A DNA stretch of 64,000 nucleotides, from assembly GCA_039545295.1 (NCBI GenBank), contig BCIK01000004.1, forward strand, positions 373,389-437,388. The letters are read 5' to 3'. The translations under genes and the position numbers were made by a program. The DNA comes from Udeniomyces pyricola. Its lineage: Eukaryota; Basidiomycota; Tremellomycetes; Cystofilobasidiales; Mrakiaceae. Below the pieces are notes generated by a model. That model ran no database searches, had not been told where the DNA came from, and saw only the letters and a program-made list of their open reading frames with translations. Positions 35,196 through 47,120 of this stretch are shown here, in pieces (the stretch's first letter is position 1; the number at the start of each line of letters is the position of its first letter).

Positions 35196-37125
35196 TCACT
35201 CACCTCCCGCTAGCATCGCCTTTGGCTTCTTCTTCGTCCTCCCGTCGACGACGTCGCTTACGCTAGTAGTAGTACTTCCCTCCAGCTCTCCCACCTCATC
35301 CTGGCCTCTCTTCGGGTTCCCTGCAGGGCGCTTCCTGACGTCCTGCTGATCCCCCTTACCTACACTCTTCTTTTCCTCCACGACCTCGCCCTCCTCCATG
35401 ACCCTCTGGTCCTCGGTGCGTGCCATGTCTGGCTTGACAAACACCTCGATCGTCCTCTTGAACCCTGCACCACAAACGGAATCCACCCAAACAAACCCAA
35501 TCCGTCAGTTAGTCAGTCAGTCACAAGAATGGCTCCGCGTCCAGATGTACCCAAGGTGAAACGAGGGGGGGGGGGGNGGGAGGAGGACGGGGGATCAAGA
35601 AAGGCAAGCAACGAACCTTTTTCTTCTTCGTCATCACCATCACCACCACCGCCACCATCATCGTCTTCTCCTCCTCCACCAGCAGCGACAGACCCATGAC
35701 GACTCTCGGTACATCGCACAAACCCAATCTCCTCGACCAAGATCCGTCCAAACTCCTCCGGCCGAAGCTCAAGCTTCTTTCGATTCTCCTTCAGGCCTGA
35801 TCGGGAACGCGTAAGAGAAAAAGAAAAAGAAAAAGAAAAAAAAGAAAACGTTCAACTCCATCAGCCTTTTTTTTTCCTTCCTTTATTTTATCTCGAATAT
35901 CGTTGTTGCTCTCGATAGGCTCCAGACATCGAGGCAAGGGATGAGAGGACCGCTCCTGATCGGCCGTTTCCAAGGCCAGTGAGATGAACGAACCTCCTTT
36001 GATAGCCCCCTCGCGATATCCTTTCCATCCTTGTTTCTCCAAAACGAACCTCCCACCAGGCGAAAGCGAATCGAACACCTTTTGGAAAAAGGTCATCAGA
36101 CCGGTATCAAGATGGTTGAGGTGAATCCATTTCGAGATGGAGAACCTGTAACAAGCAACGGGGTAAGGGGAAAGGATGGAAGGGGGGAGAGGAGAGGACC
36201 AAAAGTTAAGCGTATGATGAGTTTTAGTATTCTGCAGAAGCAGGTGACGTTGATGTTCAAGAGGAAGAGAAAAAAAAAAGAAAGAATGCTCACGCCAAGA
36301 TGAGATCGTAAGACCCCTCGTCCGAAGGAATGCTGGTAGTCACCCAGTCCGCAGGATAGAAGGTGACGTTCCGAGGGAAGGTCGTTGGTTCACCCGGCGA
36401 CGGTAAAGTTGCCGCCACTACCGATGGAGGTAGAGATAGGAATCCATGAATCCTAGGAAGGGAAATCGGGAAGTGATTGGGCGAAGTGGGTCGGGATGGT
36501 GATGAATCCGACGAAGACGATGGTGCGGCAGGAGCAGACAGAGAGTATACATAGGCAAGATGGGTCTTGGCTTGCTGAGTTAGACGAGGATCGATGTCAA
36601 CGCCAGTGACATGTTTGGGATTGAGACGTTGAGCTGTAGATCACGGATGAAATGAGGAGCAAATTAAGAACTCGGTGTCAATTTTCATCAGTTCATGAAT
36701 TTTGTACCCTACGCATTGAGAAGAAAACGATAGAAACNCCCCCCCCCCCACACCCTTCCTCATAGTTCCATTTCCAGTCTGCTTCACCTGTCATCGACCT
36801 CGTCTATGCACGAGATTCAAGCCGTGTACTAACCAATCTCAACCGACACAAATCCCGAGTTACAACCTACATCCAGCACCTTTTTGCCTTGGAACCAGGC
36901 AGGAGATAGCGAAGCAAGTCGGACATCGCCTCGGATCAAAGAGTCTTGTCGTTTCGACTAGCCTCATCCAGGAGCGAACAGATCAAACGAAGAGAAAGGG
37001 AGAGGCGAGCTGGATCAGCACAGAAGTCCATGGATCGCTAGATCTCAAATAGATGACGATATCGGTTTGATATGTACGTAGTAGGACGTGTAGTTGCCGT
37101 AGGGTACGGTTGAGGAACTTGGCAT
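35196..37125 (-). CDS. BIN3: Bin3/MePCE-type RNA 5'-gamma-phosphate methyltransferase
   Basis: Enzymes of this family transfer a methyl group from S-adenosylmethionine to the 5' gamma-phosphate of polymerase III RNAs such as 7SK or U6. Six exons (37125-37078, 36957-36834, 36633-36294, 36145-35994, 35796-35617, 35464-35196) splice in frame to 370 aa. The N-terminus has the family signature YGNYTSYY, then WFQGKKVLDVGCNSGFVSVEI (SAM motif I), VTGVDIDPRL (motif II), YDLILAFSISKWIHLN, GGRFVLEKQGWKGY, LELRPEEFGRILVEEIGF and a final strand KRTIEVFVKP. A Ser/Pro-rich insert of about 75 residues splits the fold after motif II. A Gly/Asp/Glu-rich loop lies between the penultimate and last strands. The C-terminal 75 residues are charged and disordered. 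Substrate cannot be read from sequence; the S. pombe homologue acts with telomerase RNA and U6. Confidence 0.9.
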
Positions 37126-37984
37126 GATGATGATGCGTGCGTATCGCGTAGCGGAGCTTTCGTTTCGCATGTTGCCGGATAATCAATCCGACCTCGAATA
37201 TCATTATTCGATGACATTCGATCCTGAATATTGGATGGTGTATATCCGGTCGGTCTGATCATCCTTCACGTCAGTTGTCACACGTCGACCCTCACACTGC
37301 TTGACGGTATGTGCAGCTTCTAGTATATGGTATATGGTTTGATACCCTCCAGAGCCCCATACACGCAGTGAAGATCTGCGCAGAGTCGCGTCGAATGTCG
37401 ACTTGCACGTACAGACGCGCGCGCATGCAGCGCTTTCCTTTGGATCACCTCTTTCCTTATAAATCCCTTCCCGTCGATCCTCCATATATCTTGTCGACGA
37501 TTTCGATTCATTCAAATCCTAACGTCTTAGTTGTGTTCTCGCATTCTTAATCATACATGTTTCGTATGTACATACATGCACACGTCTCAGCTTCCTCCCT
37601 CCTTTCCTCTCGATCACTGCGATCCCAATCGATCGTGTCTCTTCTCATCTATATCATGGTGGTTCGTGTTCTTCTTAATTACTGTTAGGATTGGTGTTGT
37701 TGTGATGAATATTGTGACCGAGAAGAAAAGGGGTATGGTAGATATTGCTGTACGTTGCAGTGGTAACTGATGCTGATGAGAAAGAGGAACAGGAGGAGGA
37801 GATGGTTGTGTTGGTCGATGGTTCGTCATCAGACGTCGAGGTTGACCTCGGACCCGGCGAAAAAGACCGGAGTTGATGATCGTGAAGGCGTCGTTGCATT
37901 CGCAGTCGTCGTTGCCAAAGGAGAAGTCGAAGAGGAATGCGAAGAAGAGGGCAAAAGGGGAAGAGAATAAAGTGGTAAGGTCGA
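37126..37984. other. Intergenic region between BIN3 promoter and AcrB-like 3' end
   Basis: I see no gene. The right part (37760-37980) is purine-rich and is the 3' flank of the minus-strand AcrB-like gene. The left part holds the BIN3 promoter. Confidence 0.5.
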
Positions 37985-40900
37985 TCAAGTTGGATAAGAG
38001 GAAGAAGTCGGAGAAGAAGTAGCAGAAGGGAAGGATGGATTTTGAGTCGCCGCCGTCATGCCGCTGGGGGAATGCCCAGCTTGGCTATTGACGTTCTGCA
38101 ATAGTGTGGACCCGACGCTATTCCCACTCCCACTGCGAGACGGAGCAGAGGAAGAGCCGTGAGAGGACCGCATCGGTCCGTTCGGAACGGTGACGGGGGA
38201 ACCTCCAGATGGTGGTGATGGTGAGGTGGGAATCGGAGGCGGGTTGGAAGATACCCCAGCTGAGGAGTTGGCCGACGAGGAGAGGGAAGAAGTTGAAGAA
38301 GAGGTAGAGCTAGACATTGCTGCGGCTGCTGTTGCTGCTGCTCCTCCTGAAGTGTGAACACCATTCATCCCAGGTCGACGAAGACCTGGTGGAGGCGAAT
38401 GCGACGGAGGTGAATCTGTGAACGACGGCCCAGCCGAACTTTGAGACGATCGCGAGACGAGCGGAACCGAAGAGGAGGTAGTGCCAATATTGGTAGCGCA
38501 TGCAGGGTTGGCGGAGTTGGTTGAGGTGTAACTGTTCGGTCGGTACGATGCGGGAGGAGATGGCTGAGGGGTTGTCGTCGTGCTGTTGCTGGATGGGTGA
38601 ATCGGTTGGGGCTGAGAAGCATGCGGCGTCGGCGAAGCTTGAGGAGTGTGAAAGGTTTGCGAGGTCGCAGAGCTCGGTTGCTGGTGCTGATGCTGATGAA
38701 GTTGCTGCTGCTGGAGATGAAGCGACGCAGGTCGACCAGAAGCCGGGGCGGATGCAGATGATGCTAAATGCGGAAGAAAGAGGTGAGCGCGCTGTTGTTG
38801 TTGTTGATGCTGAAGTTGCTGCTGCTGTTGCTGTTGAAGCCGAAGCTGATTCTGCTGGGCTTGATGTACACCTTGGTTATGATGTTGAAGCTGGTTCAAT
38901 GCACCTCCTCCACCAGCGAACGGCCTTCCCAGTGGGCCCACCGCGGCAAGAGGTCGATTCCCTCTGATACCAGCCGCCGCCGTTGCCGTCCCACCCATAC
39001 TTCCAACGCCGACCCCGAGATTAGACCCATTGCGTCCCATGCCAAGATGAGGCTGATGTTGTTGCTGCTGCTGCTCAATGTCGTACTGATGCGAAGATGG
39101 CTGATGTTGGTCTCCATTTAATCGTCGCTGCTGGACGTATTGGTTGGCGGCCTCTTGGAGAATCGGATGGGACCCATCGAGAAGGTCCTTCTTCTCTTTG
39201 GAAATGGCTTGTAAACGACCGTCGAGCACGGCAAGCTGCGATTGAAGTCTCTCGTGTTTAGTAGAGAGCTAGAAGTGACACCACGGAAGAGCAAGTGTCA
39301 ATGGCAAGCTCCAGTTGTCCGCTGCAGATTGAGCATGGACAGGAAGAACAAGCTTCTCCTCACCTTTTCAAGCTTGCTCAAGAGTGCTCCCAAATCACCA
39401 TCCCACTCAGAGAAGAGCTTTTCGTTTCCGCCAACGACGTCATCGCGTTCTTTCTCGACCTTCTCTACGTCCGCCTTGAGCTCGTTCCAGATCCGTTGCT
39501 TCTCCCGTTCGTCTCTCTCCAGTCCTCCTGTCTCGTCTGACGCGCCATTCCCCGATTTGACCTCATTTGGATCCTCGTTCGGCTCGAGCGTCCTTCCCCA
39601 AACCTCTACTTCGACCGCTTTTCTTTCCAACTCAACCTCCTCTTTTCCTCCAGCGAGCCGCTTGACACTCTCCCCAAGCGCGAGCACTTTCTGCCGAGCT
39701 CTTAGATCGCCGGCCGCGTTCTTCTCGAGCGTTTTCTGAAGGGCGGCGATGCTGGACTTGAGGTGGGACTCAGTCTTTTGTGAGTTACGCCGGTGGCTTT
39801 TGAGGTTGGTCGAGAGGAGGGAGAGCTGGGACTCTGACGCTGCCAGTTGAGCTTCAAGAAGCTGCGTCAGGGATTCAGCCGAAAGTGTGGTCGGGTCGAC
39901 AGAAGGGTCCAAGGACGGGTTAGTGGCGGAAACGGCAGTGGTGGATCCAACAGGTGCAACCGACGTCGGATTTGGGGTCGTGATGGCCGCGAGAGCTGGC
40001 ACAGGAGGAGTCGTGATGGGTGAGGTCGGCCGGGACGCTGCCGAATCCGAAGGCGAGGCGGGTCGGTTTGAAGCGCTTGAATTAGCTCGGGATCGGGACC
40101 GAAGCGAGTTAGCGCGTGAGCGAGATCTAATGGTGGAGACGAGTGTTGCGGAGGAGATGCCTCGGTGCTCAACAGATGAGCCGACTGAGGATACAGTCGT
40201 CGTGGTGGTTTCTGGTAGGGTTGTGATGGAGGCTGTTCTTGTGAGTTCAGGCTTGGACGACGACTCTTCTTGCCCCACAAGCCCGAGCTCGATGTTGTAC
40301 TCGCGACCGGGGCTGAGGCCGTACTGCGTCACAGCGGAAAGGTGAGAAAGGGTGTTTGGGGGGATCGAATTAGTCTGGAGAGTGTACTGCAGGTATCGAA
40401 CGCGTAAAAACATAGTACATATGCTGGTACGCAAGGGACGTACGACGACGACGACGGCTTCCTCGCCTTCTCCAACGTGAGCGGCGACGCTCCTCCAAGG
40501 GCTTCCGTTGACCGTGACCGCTAGCCCTCGGCTGAGAAGTGTCGCAAAGTGCGGCACCCGTGTTGCTATGGCATTCGTACCGACGGTAGCCAAGTCGGCT
40601 CTACTATTCACGCCGCTGGAGCTGCCGACGGTAGAAGAAGACCGTTGCTGGAGATGAAGCGTCTGCGAAGGGTGGTCGCCCTCGACAGCGGTCAGTTCGC
40701 CGTCGCCGTCGTCGCCGTCTTCGGCTTCGGACCCGGAAGAGTTGTGACCGGTGAGGATTTCGGATCCATGACTGGTGGACGAAGACAGGGGTGACAGCTG
40801 ATGGGAGAGCGACTGCTGTTGGTGGGCGTGTGGCGGAAGGGTAGCCTGCTGCTGTTGCTGCTGCGTCTTGGCCGACTTCTTTTTGCGCTTGGACGAGCGC

Positions 40901-41220
40901 GTGCCCGGTGGTTTGGACGCCTGTAATTTGGAGACCGTAGAGGAAGAAGTGGAGAGAGAAGAGGATGCAGCCGCGCTGGGAGGAGTGGAGGACGATGAGG
41001 CCGTGGAGGTGGGCACGTAAGGTGGGAGAGACGAGAAGGCATCCCCCCCGGCAGCAGATGGTTCGTAGGCAAGGGTGAATGTGATGGAGAGCGAGGTCAG
41101 TTGGAGGATTTGAAGGGAGAGCTGACGTTTCTGAGGCGATAGGTACGATGGCCAGGTGGAAGGAAGGATGGGGGAGGGTTCGGTGGATGACGAGGTGGAC
41201 GGGAGAAGGGCGATTGGCAT
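37985..41220 (-). CDS. Coiled-coil protein with Fn3-like domain, AcrB-like
   Basis: Exon 1 (41220-40444) joins exon 2 (from 40323) across a 120-nt intron, giving VTVNGSPWRSVAAHV, then VVVVYGLSPGREYNIELGLVG, a compact beta-domain ending in a GLxPGxxY turn like fibronectin-III folds. A basic RSSKRKKKS segment and Ser/Gln-rich stretches lie before it. An Arg/Ser repeat (SRSRANSLRSRSRANS) follows. Then comes a long coiled coil (LTQLLEAQLAASESQLSLL to WNELKADVEKVEKERDD), continuing in exon 3 (KHERLQSQLAVLDGRLQAI). The last 300 residues are Gln/His/Ser/Pro-rich and end at 37985. This order resembles the Aspergillus AcrB family, linked genetically to the CreB/CreC deubiquitination network in carbon repression. 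No transmembrane segment is obvious here, so the family call is tentative; the gene structure is firmer. Confidence 0.5.
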
Positions 41221-42216
41221 GGCGAGGGGAGGGCCAAGAGAGTTGTCGAATGACGGTCACTGGGTAGTCGTCGAGTTGGCGAAGCGGCCGGGGGTCGATG
41301 AATGAATTGGTGGGTTTGGACGAAACAGGGGGGGGGGGGGGAAAGCTCAGACAGATCTCAGAGGGCAGACTGTCGACTGTCGACTGTCGTTGATCGACAT
41401 GCAGCATGTGTGACTCTCTCTCTCATGTGTTATATATGTATGCGTAAGGCAGATAGATGAGCTGGAGGATCGGACGCGACATCGATCATGATATATATAT
41501 ATATATATACGTATGCATGCATATATGCATAATATATATGCATAATATGCATGATCCATCATCCATCATCCACCATCCATCATCCATCATCCATCATCCA
41601 TCAACTAATGACAGCTGACATGCACTGACACGCCTCATGATCATGCATCATGATTAGGGAGAGAGGACCTTCAGATCGACAAGTGATCGAAACAAGTTAT
41701 CGATCAGGCCGTCCGTCCGCTTTCCCTTCGACCTCATCGTGATCGATGATCACCATGCATCCATGAGGCGATCGCCGTCAGACGGAATCATTAGTTGCCG
41801 GCCGCAGACGCGCAAGCAACGACCGACTCTGAATGTCCAGTAATCCTCTCATGAGCATCGCCCACTTCCTCCCCTTCATCTTTCCAACACTTGACCATTG
41901 CTTGCCCTTCAATCCATCTTTCCTCCAGTCTCATTCGACATAACCTCCAACCATCCAGAAGCAGTGTCCACGCGCTACCCTGCTATCTCCTAGCCCCCAT
42001 CACCACCTCCCCACGCCCGGTCTGTGCTGTCGGCGTTCAGCGATTTCCGTCCTTTCTGCGCATTTCACAATCCGGCTTCGAGGGGTACTTTCTTTCTTTC
42101 TATGCTCCATTATCCCGACAACCAAGTATTGCCACCTTGGACCCATCAGCCGCTGACACTATCATCCTCGCCATGCTCCTCCAGTTCAATTCGATCAAGC
42201 CACCAGGTTCATCCTC
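41221..42216. other. Divergent intergenic region, AcrB-like / CRIB-like genes
   Basis: This region holds both promoters. A TATA-rich block with TGCATA palindromes is at 41490-41550 and an ATCC repeat at 41551-41602. Short minus and plus frames are low-complexity. I see no gene. Confidence 0.5.
41551..41602 (+). repeat. CATCCATCAT-type tandem repeat
   Basis: Units of CATCCAT and CATCAT alternate for about 50 bp after a TGCATAATATGCATG palindromic stretch. It is a simple microsatellite in the promoter region. Confidence 0.85.
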
Positions 42217-45200
42217 ATGCAACCCCCCGTAGCCGAGCCAGCCCTGCCATCACCTCTGACCCACCTGTCATCCTCAGCCTCGCGCCAATCTCTAGGTCCC
42301 CAGCTCGTCATCAGCACCAATCAGGGATCGAGTCATGATGTCCAGTCCAGACAGATCTCATGGGGCACGGCCGCGTCCCAGCAGGGGTTGACGGCTCGTC
42401 AGTCCGACGTTCAGCCTTCTAGCTCAACGACCGACAGTGATACTTTCATCCGTCCGGTTACGGACGGCGATCCCTCGGCACTCCAACCTCTCTCGGACTC
42501 TAGCAGTCAACCCTTCAACATCTCTCCTCTCGCACAAAACTATTCCTTCAGAAATCTTTCCCCTCTCAGGGCCCGCATGTCCCGGCCTCGCGGTCAGACC
42601 CTAACGTCTCCGACGATTCCTTCGCAAGGGTCCGATCTTCGCCGTTCGTCGTCGCAGCCTCCTGTTACGCCTCCTCGCGTCATCTCGTTAGAACCGTACC
42701 TCCTCGACCTTCCTTCTTCAGCTGATCGCTCCTCAACCTACTCGAACGCGACGTATGTTTCGAGCTCCTCCCAGCACTCGTCCCTAGCCGAGACAAATAA
42801 CGCCCGCATCCTCGAAGCAAGACGTCATCAGATTGTGCGACCAGTTCAAAGCGACAGAAGCGTCACGGTTGAGAACACCATCGTAGAGACGTCAGCTCTG
42901 GAGAACGAAGAGAATCACATCGAGTCCCAGCAAGGCAAAGAAGAGGGCGACACGTTCTCTGGCGTTCAACACGTGTCATACACCCTTCCGCAGGACGTCG
43001 TTCTCGGACCCCCCCTTGACTATACAGTGACCAAGTCATTGGCTACTCACGAAGACACGAAAAACCTTCCACAATCTTCCAAAAACGACCCAAGTCATAC
43101 CGGACTTCCTTCACTAATCACAACCGATGTCGATCCATTCGTGGTTGACCCCCCTCCCCACATTCTGCAACTTGGTATGATCACCAGAGACTCACTTTTG
43201 GCGACAGACTCATCTCCCCCTTCATCGTCTCACCACCATGCTTCGACCATCGTTCCACAAAATCGATCCGATCACACGCCCTCTTGGGCTGAGCTCTACG
43301 CAACTACGGTTGCCAACACCGGCGGATCGTCACGTCCCATCTCTCGACTGTTTTCTCCTTCTGATGTTCCTGTCGCGGGAGAGCCCTCTTCTTCGGCCAG
43401 AACACTTGGAGGTGTTTCTTCTTCTATCAAACAATCGAGCTCGAGTGCGAATTCTCGCTCGAAAGGCGGCCCACTCCCGGTCGCCCTCCCCAAATCGCCG
43501 TCTGCACACTCTGCTCTAAATCGACACACTGCTGCTCCACCTTTACCTACCCCCCTGAATGCAGCTTCTATACCAGTCGCTACCGTCCCTCTCGCATCGT
43601 CAGAGCTCACTTCTACCTCATCTATTACCCCACAGGCGACAGCTGCCGCTGCCAAGGCCAAGAAGCATCGCAAGCATTCGTCCATCTCCTCTATCTTCAG
43701 CTTCTTTCCGTCCTCACCTTCTCGTCCGTTCTTTCCAGCTACCGCTCAAGAGTCTCCTGGTTTGACTCGAGCGCGGTCCGTCACCTTGGGCTCTTCCACT
43801 TCACCGTCGACGGTCGGCGGTCCAACATCGTCTACTATGACCCCGTCTAGAGGACACACTCGTTCCAAATCCACATCAGCTTCTTCTCGCCTCGCACCTG
43901 TGGCTTCATCCCCTTCCACGTTCGTACCTGCGCCCGAAAGTTGGGAATTTGCTGTCTCAGCAGAGCTCATTGCTGCCTCTCTATCGTCTCCAAGAGCTCA
44001 ATCGCCCCCGACAACATCGACGACGACCACTCCAAGCAGGACTTCATCCTTTCGACGACATTTCCGCTCGCGGACAGAGCCATCTTCGTCAAAAATTCAG
44101 CCCACACTTGCCCCAACTGTGGAATCACCTGTCCGACATCTGGTGTTTCAACCGCCGCCCCCAAAGGCATCATCACCAATTAGCCCTACCTTTCCCCGTA
44201 CCACCCAACCCATTGCATCCTCATCCCCACGTGTGCGAGCCAAATCTGGCCCTGCTTCCTCCTCATCCACTTCGACGAATCCCATGCCGAGCTCTACCAC
44301 CTCCAAACACGGCTTTTCTCCCTTAGCTTATTTCACCAACTCGTTGGTGGGACCGAAACGGCCCCTTTCTCGCCAAAAACTCAACATCTCTAAACCATAC
44401 GATGCCACCCATACAAGCTCGGGAACAATGAACCGACCAACGGCAGTTTCGCTCGCGGTCCCACTGACCGGAGAGCTTCCTGCTCGTGGGAGTGACGCAG
44501 TCTCGAACGGGCCAGCAAAGATGAGCGGCATGGGAGGGAGTCGCGGAGGTCCGAAGGATCTGACAAAGGAAGAGAGCTCAAGATCGCTGATGGCGAGGCT
44601 AGAGGAGGAATCACCTGACAAGAAGGGGAAGATGCGACAAATCGATTCGGCCTCATCTTTGTTACGCCCGGCATCATCAGGTCGAACTCTTTCACGTGCT
44701 CCAGCGACGACCACGACGGCCGAGCCCGTCTCCGTCATGTCAAAGGAGTCCACTCGTCATTCTCGCCGCTGTCCTTCAACACCTCCAATTCCACCCCGGA
44801 CGGTTTCTCTCACCCCATCCGGTTCCCCTTCTCGTCGAACCGCGAACGATCCAGCTCCCAAACTTCCATCTGTCCGATCTGTGTCTCCGATCTCGTTCAA
44901 CTTCCCTTTTCTCACCTCTTCTCCATCGACCACGTCTCTAGCTCGACCCGATGCTCCCCATGGGCATTCCGCTGATTCAACGATCGAAACTCCGGCTCCT
45001 AGGGTCTCTTGGGATACCCCGATTCCCATGACGTCTCAACTTGTTGACGCTAACCAATTCTGGGCTTCCCCGACCTCGGTTGTCAATCCGACTATCGACG
45101 CACAACTTCCCCAGCCCCAACAAGTCTTTACCTTTCCCACTTCTGGTTCGTCTCCAACCCATCGAAGATCCATGACCTGGGGTCCTTCAGCATCATCACA

Positions 45201-45965
45201 CCTAGAGAGACCTGCTCCCGATATTATTGGCCCAACCGAGCAGGTTACGACGATGAACGAAGCGGTCTGTGAGGGAGAAGTGGAGGTTATGGAAAATGAC
45301 GCGGGAAGTAGCCATCCAAGAGGGTCGTGCCAGCTCTCGAGGCGGGGCGGAGGGGGTGGAAGTCAGGGCACGTTTGGACAGCAAAGAAGAAGGCTAAGTT
45401 CCTGGACGGTTGGGTCGGTTTCTGTTGGTGGTAGTGGTGGTGGTGGTAGTGGTGGTGGTGGTAGGGGCGTGGGTACTGAACAAGAAGGGGGACACGGTGA
45501 AGATGGTGGCGATAATCTGTCATTTTTCTCAACGAGCGAAGGTGAATGTGGCAGCGTTGGTCGTACGTCCGCCCTTCTCTCAATCTCATTCTTTCAGCCT
45601 TGGCCCATACTCAACGGAAGCGTCATGTGTTGACCGTAACTCCTTGATATTATCTTTCCTCTTTCTCTTCCCCCCCCCCCCCCCCNNCTTCTGTTGTGGT
45701 CATGATAGGACGCTTTTCCACCCCATCTCGACCATGCACTCCATCCGCTCCTTTCTCCTCCCCTCGTCGACCTTCCACAACGACTTCCCCTGTTCCTATC
45801 CCACCACCGCTTTCATCCTCTTCTTCTTCGACGCGTCGACCGCCAGGATTGCTGTTGCACCTTCAACGAGCTCCTTCGTCGCCGACGTTTGGGAGGGGCG
45901 GGGAGGGGTTGACGACCGTCGCGGCGTCACCGATGGTAACGCAGGCGTTCGAGTTGGAGAGGTAG
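42217..45965 (+). CDS. Large Ser/Pro-rich protein with a CRIB-like motif
   Basis: One long exon (42217 to about 45562) is spliced through a GTACGT donor, across an intron with a poly-C/N tract, to a last exon starting about 45709 and ending at TAG 45963-45965. This gives about 1,200 aa. The protein is Ser, Pro and Thr-rich and mostly disordered. It has basic patches (KAKKHRKHSSISSIFSFF) and the segment LNISKPYDATHTSSG near residue 725. That segment has the ISxP start and a His in the spacing of the CRIB motif that binds Cdc42/Rac, although the second His is missing. No enzyme domain is visible. A role as a cell-polarity scaffold is only a guess. The start is the first in-frame ATG; an upstream exon is possible. 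Confidence 0.6.
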
Positions 45966-47120
45966 GAGCTTGGGTGCGAGAGAGAAGAAATATTAGGGTT
46001 TGGGGCAAAACAGGGGGTAAGGGTAGAGGAATGAGCTTTCAAGGATGGGTGACTTGAGATTGGAAAGGGGAGGGAGAGGTCGGAGGATAAGTTGGGAAAG
46101 GGCTGGATGGGAATGAATAGCTAGACATGACACAACGTATCATGGAATTTCAATCAGGTCACCCTTTCTCTTCTTCTTCTTCTTCTTCTTGTTCTTCCAC
46201 CTCTTTCATCCTTATCTGCACTCTTTTTGTTTCTGTAACTTCATTGGACCCTTGTCTTATGTTCACTCCCATCATCTCCCTGCATATATGTCGTTCTACG
46301 ACTTATAAGCCCTTACATGTCTTTTGATCTATCCTCCCACCTGCATTCGACCATGCACGACTCCTTGGCTACTGTGATTTTCCTGAAACCCTCTCCTTCC
46401 TGCATCCTCGTCCGTATGATCGTGGTTGTATAAGCCGAATATATACATATATGTATATATATATATCCCGCGTCCTTTCTTCTTTTTCTTTCCCCCCCCC
46501 CCTCATCTTTCTTCTTCTATTTTCCCTTTAAATGCTCATCGTTCCTTCCTTTCCTTTCTTGCTTGTTCACGTTCTTTGGGGTGAGGGTGGGGGGAAAGGG
46601 GGGGGGGGCTTTCTCTTTCGGGCTGTTCGTATAATCATTCTGAATGGATTCTTTCTCGATCATCCCAATTGCATGTGTTAACAATATATATATAATTCCT
46701 CTGATCGATATGGTTGACCTTCGGGTTGGAGCGGATTTGTCCACCCATACACCCATTTTTTTTTCTTCTTCTTTTTTTTTTCTGTTCAAGAGTGATGTTG
46801 GACTTTGTGCTTTTTCTTTGCTCTCTCTCTCTCTCTCTCTCTTTCTTGTTTGGTTGTTCTTTTGGAAAAATGAGAGACAGCTTTGACCTTTTCACATACA
46901 TGCGCAGCCTGGCCTTATAGGCAAGTGACTTCTCAGCACGTTCATGAACTTCAAAAACCACAACCAACACACCCACACCTACACTCGCATGTATACATGC
47001 ATGCATACATACAGGTACATCCATACGTGACAATGATCCTCTCGACCCTATTAACTCACATCCACCCTCTCCCCATCTCCATCTCCAAGTTCCCTCCGAC
47101 GATCTCCATCGATCGTTCCT
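45966..47120. other. Convergent intergenic region, CRIB-like gene / IES2
   Basis: Pyrimidine-rich on the plus strand (46150-46210, 46470-46560, 46755-46860), with TATA-type and CATGCATG repeats (46440-46470, 46980-47010) and a poly-G run at about 46600. I see no gene. Confidence 0.5.
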
